A DNA stretch of 64,000 nt. Origin: Ignavibacteriaceae bacterium (lineage in GTDB: Bacteria > Bacteroidota > Ignavibacteria > Ignavibacteriales > Ignavibacteriaceae). The DNA is taken from NCBI GenBank assembly GCA_008933765.1, contig WBUK01000017.1, positions 1 to 64,000 on the forward strand, written 5' to 3'. A program made the translations under genes and the position numbers. The notes beneath the pieces are model-generated. The model worked only from the letters and a program-made list of their open reading frames with translations, was not told where the DNA came from and did no database searches. This document shows, one piece after another, positions 61,746 to 64,000 of this stretch (within the stretch, counting starts at the first letter, position 1; each line of letters starts with the position of its first letter).

Positions 61746-63826
61746 ACTGTCTCCGGGAAATCCTGTTTAATTTTATCCAGATATACTTTTGCTCTGTCAT
61801 GTTTGTTAAATGCCAATTCATACCTAACCCGCTTAAGCAACATGGTGCCGACAATATTTTGCAGTTGATCGGTGTAAATATTCCTCACACCGCCGGTCTC
61901 AAAGTGAAAATCGGGATCGGGTGCTGGGATATAATCTTTCGAATCGCTCAACCGATACATAAACATATAAGGTACCAACTGAAGGCTATCCGGCAGCTCA
62001 ATTTCCCTGTTCGCCAATTCCTTATCAACCAATTCGGGCCCAATGAAAACGGGTTTATCCTTCAGATTATTCAGAAGTATAGCCGAGATAACATTTCTGT
62101 AAGCCCTGTCAATCACCATCCCATCGTAGGGAATCTCTCTCTCGAAAGGCACCACTTCCTTTTTGAAAATCTCCGCTTCCCGCCTGAAAGAAGACAAAAA
62201 TGAAGGGTAGCAGGTCTCCAACTGACCGTAATACCACGAACGACGCAGAAGCTCTTTATCAACAACCACCACATCTTTCCGTTGCCCCTCAACAAACTGA
62301 AAATAATATGAAGCCGATAGCCAAAAATCCCACTGATACGATAAAATAATGCTGTGTTTGGGCGATTTATCCAAAATTTCTTTGGTGTATTGCTCGAAAA
62401 TCAGGTTATTGCTTTGGTTCGTTTCAGCATAAAGAGCGCCAACCTGAACCAAAACTAAAGCCGCAAAAGCAACCGCCGTTCCGGCAAAATTTCTCCCTTT
62501 TTCATAGATAAACTGCAAACCAAACACCGCAAGAAGCGCAAGACCAAAATATGCAAGGAGAAAATATGAGTCAAGGTCAACGATATCATAGTTGATTGAA
62601 TATAACACCGTTCCAAAAATCAGAAGCAGTGCAAACACCAAAAGTCTGCCTGAGCGCACCCACAAGTAGAACACCCCTAACAACACCGGAATTAGCGAGA
62701 GATAAAACTCGCCCGGCAACCCTTTGAAGAAATTCCCAAAATTCTTTGCCGCAGCCTGCGAAGAACTAAAAAGCCAAACCTGATATTGCTTACCAAGAAA
62801 ATGTCGCATGAAGTGTTCTAAATCTGTCGGGTTTCCCCAGTTTAGAAGTGGTTTCATCTCTGCGCGGATTGGAAGATACAGGTAAATAAGTATCAAAACA
62901 GGAAAAAAAAGCGCCAGCATTTTTACCAAAGTGATCCATCCTTCCCGCTTGAATCCAAACCTAAGGAAGAAAAGCAGCGCCGTTGCCGGGATTATCAAAA
63001 TTGTTGTAAGATGATTGCTGAACGCCAACGCCAGCACAAATGCAAAAAGGAGCCACCCCGCTATCGGAGAGTTAACATTAAAAAGCCCGGAATTAATCCT
63101 GTTTCCACCGGAAAAGTCGGAAGACCCTCCCTCAACCAACTGAGATGCCAAAGAATCTTTTTTCGCACGCACACCAACATAAGCACGAATCAGTGTATAT
63201 AACGCCGCAGAAATCAACGCTAAATGAAGCGAATATACCTCAACGGATGTGCTTTGAAACCAGAATGTTTTACTGAAACCCAAAATCAAGCCGCCCGCAA
63301 CGGAAAACAAAATGTTTATGTTTGAAACCTCTCCTGCACTTGTTGAGACCGCACTTATTGAACCCCCGCTTATTGAACCCCCGCTCGTTGAACCCGCACT
63401 TGTTGAACCCGCACTTGTTGAACCCCCGCTTATTGAACCCGCATTTCGTTCGGTTTTACTCTGTTTATGCGTTTTTTTAACCCCGGCTTTCTTTTTTACA
63501 TGTTTTGGTGCTCCTTGAAATTCGGCAAAATTTTCGAGGATAAAGGCAACCGTTTTAATGAAAAAATATACCCCAACAGCGGTAGTAAGTGAGGCAAAAA
63601 TGTTCAGATTATAGATAACGGTAAACGGCAAAGGCAACAACGAAAAGAGATAACCCAACATCGTAAAAAGCGGGTACCCCGTCGGGTGAGCAATCCCAAG
63701 AACTGCCTGCGCAGTTGCCAGTTCACCCGTATCAATCTGCAGCACCGAGGGCGCCATAGTTGAAAAATAGACGAAAAACACCACAATTGTGGTTAAACCG
63801 GCGTAGTATTTTTTTACGAAATCCAT
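61712..63826 (-). CDS. DUF2723 membrane protein, PMT-like glycosyltransferase
   Basis: 704 aa. Ten or more hydrophobic helices are followed by a soluble C-terminal region (about 470-704). The start region TMAPSVLQIDTGELATAQAVLGIAHPTGYPLF is the DUF2723 hallmark; the Asp32/Glu35 pair corresponds to the acidic catalytic loop of protein O-mannosyltransferase-like GT-C enzymes. It probably transfers a sugar from a lipid carrier at the periplasmic face. Two low-complexity inserts lie in cytoplasmic loops: about 108-168 (Lys-rich, then five-residue units like STSAG) and about 215-245. Its ATG overlaps the previous stop by one base (TAATG). The 3' end is duplicated downstream. Confidence 0.92.
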   Translation of the reverse strand: MDFVKKYYAGLTTIVVFFVYFSTMAPSVLQIDTGELATAQAVLGIAHPTGYPLFTMLGYLFSLLPLPFTVIYNLNIFASLTTAVGVYFFIKTVAFILENFAEFQGAPKHVKKKAGVKKTHKQSKTERNAGSISGGSTSAGSTSAGSTSGGSISGGSISAVSTSAGEVSNINILFSVAGGLILGFSKTFWFQSTSVEVYSLHLALISAALYTLIRAYVGVRAKKDSLASQLVEGGSSDFSGGNRINSGLFNVNSPIAGWLLFAFVLALAFSNHLTTILIIPATALLFFLRFGFKREGWITLVKMLALFFPVLILIYLYLPIRAEMKPLLNWGNPTDLEHFMRHFLGKQYQVWLFSSSQAAAKNFGNFFKGLPGEFYLSLIPVLLGVFYLWVRSGRLLVFALLLIFGTVLYSINYDIVDLDSYFLLAYFGLALLAVFGLQFIYEKGRNFAGTAVAFAALVLVQVGALYAETNQSNNLIFEQYTKEILDKSPKHSIILSYQWDFWLSASYYFQFVEGQRKDVVVVDKELLRRSWYYGQLETCYPSFLSSFRREAEIFKKEVVPFEREIPYDGMVIDRAYRNVISAILLNNLKDKPVFIGPELVDKELANREIELPDSLQLVPYMFMYRLSDSKDYIPAPDPDFHFETGGVRNIYTDQLQNIVGTMLLKRVRYELAFNKHDRAKVYLDKIKQDFPETVVPPEILEKVK
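63340..63450. repeat. 15-bp minisatellite inside the DUF2723 gene
   Basis: About seven units of 15 bp (GAACCCCCGCTTATT and GAACCCGCACTTGTT variants) run head to tail, coding five-residue Gly/Ser/Thr/Ala repeats on the minus strand. Confidence 0.92.
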
Positions 63827-64000
63827 TATCCTCTAAGTTTCTGTTGGAAAAATTTATTGTTTTTTTTCATTGTTTCTATCACCGTTTCTGCCATTTCCTC
63901 GTAGGAGGCGAATCCTAAAAAGCGGAAGAGTGGCTCACCTTTCTGCCGGGTGGGCAGATAAGTATTCGAGTTGTTGTAAACAGTCTGAATACTTAATCTA
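63826..64000 (-). CDS. 3' end of an unidentified gene, truncated by the window edge
   Basis: The last 57 codons of a minus-strand gene enter from the right edge: ...YNNSNTYLPTRQKGEPLFRFLGF, then a helical stretch with EEMAETVIETMKKNNKFF, ending QQKLRG and TAA. The stop overlaps the DUF2723 start by one base (TAATG), so the two are translationally coupled. The fragment is too short for me to name a family; context suggests envelope glycosylation. Confidence 0.7.
   Translation of the reverse strand, partial: RLSIQTVYNNSNTYLPTRQKGEPLFRFLGFASYEEMAETVIETMKKNNKFFQQKLRG

Overview
The window reads as a chromosomal segment of a Gram-negative bacterium of the Bacteroidota/Chlorobi superphylum, most like the Ignavibacteria. 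Supporting this (mixed: seen plus family knowledge) are TonB-dependent receptors with an N-terminal carboxypeptidase-regulatory-like domain, the long form of IspG, a menaquinone-type UbiE, secreted PEGA/SUMF1 proteins, a secreted TPR-CHAT protein, and upstream sites fitting the Bacteroidota TTG...TAnnTTTG promoter. Many genes nevertheless keep purine-rich Shine-Dalgarno sequences. I see no prophage, insertion sequence, CRISPR array, rRNA or tRNA.

Layout: 0-9.6 kb holds two paralogous PEGA/SUMF1 proteins, then dnaX, msrC and lon (all minus). 10-16 kb (plus) holds an outer-membrane protein, truA, a DUF2231 membrane protein, a beta-barrel protein, a crotonase and an anchored protein whose end overlaps a convergent gene. 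16-21 kb (minus) holds an M16 peptidase pair, lepB, gatB and an orphan amylase C-terminal domain. 21.8-26.7 kb holds a DUF234-type ATPase, a glycerate 2-kinase and a REC-Hpt protein. 27-31 kb is a probable metal-uptake locus (ZnuD-like receptor, lipoprotein, small His-containing protein) followed by a rhodanese. 31-34 kb holds an orphan TRAP binding protein and a SpoIIE phosphatase. 34-36.8 kb is an MlaE-MlaF-MCE lipid-transport operon. 37-41.5 kb is a cobalamin-riboswitch-controlled uptake locus: BtuB-like receptor, BtuG-like beta-propeller lipoprotein and a DUF6580 membrane protein. 41.7-52.9 kb holds dnaG, ispG, a Nif3-like gene, a zinc-ribbon gene, an enlarged rnpB, recJ, ubiE and rsmA. 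53-64 kb holds a ROK kinase, an ABC-F ATPase, the TPR-CHAT protein, a sugar-phosphate isomerase, a DUF2723 glycosyltransferase and the end of one more gene.

Two patterns run through the whole segment and are not explained by gene content. First, short direct duplications with an offset of about 62-76 bp recur in intergenic DNA. At five genes the duplicated unit is the 3' end of the gene, stop codon included, so a second in-frame alternative C-terminus lies just downstream of the real stop. Second, many conserved proteins (fRMsr, RsmA, glycerate kinase, sugar-phosphate isomerase, ABC-F, DUF2723, SpoIIE phosphatase, TonB receptor, CHAT protein, DnaX) carry Gly/Ser/Asn/Glu/Thr-rich insertions, often built of tandem units of 15, 18, 45 or 72 bp. 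I infer one local-duplication process behind both; in genes only in-frame events at loops survive.

The most functionally interesting units are the B12 locus with its candidate inner-membrane transporter, and an RNase P RNA whose P19 arm is enlarged by about 126 nt.
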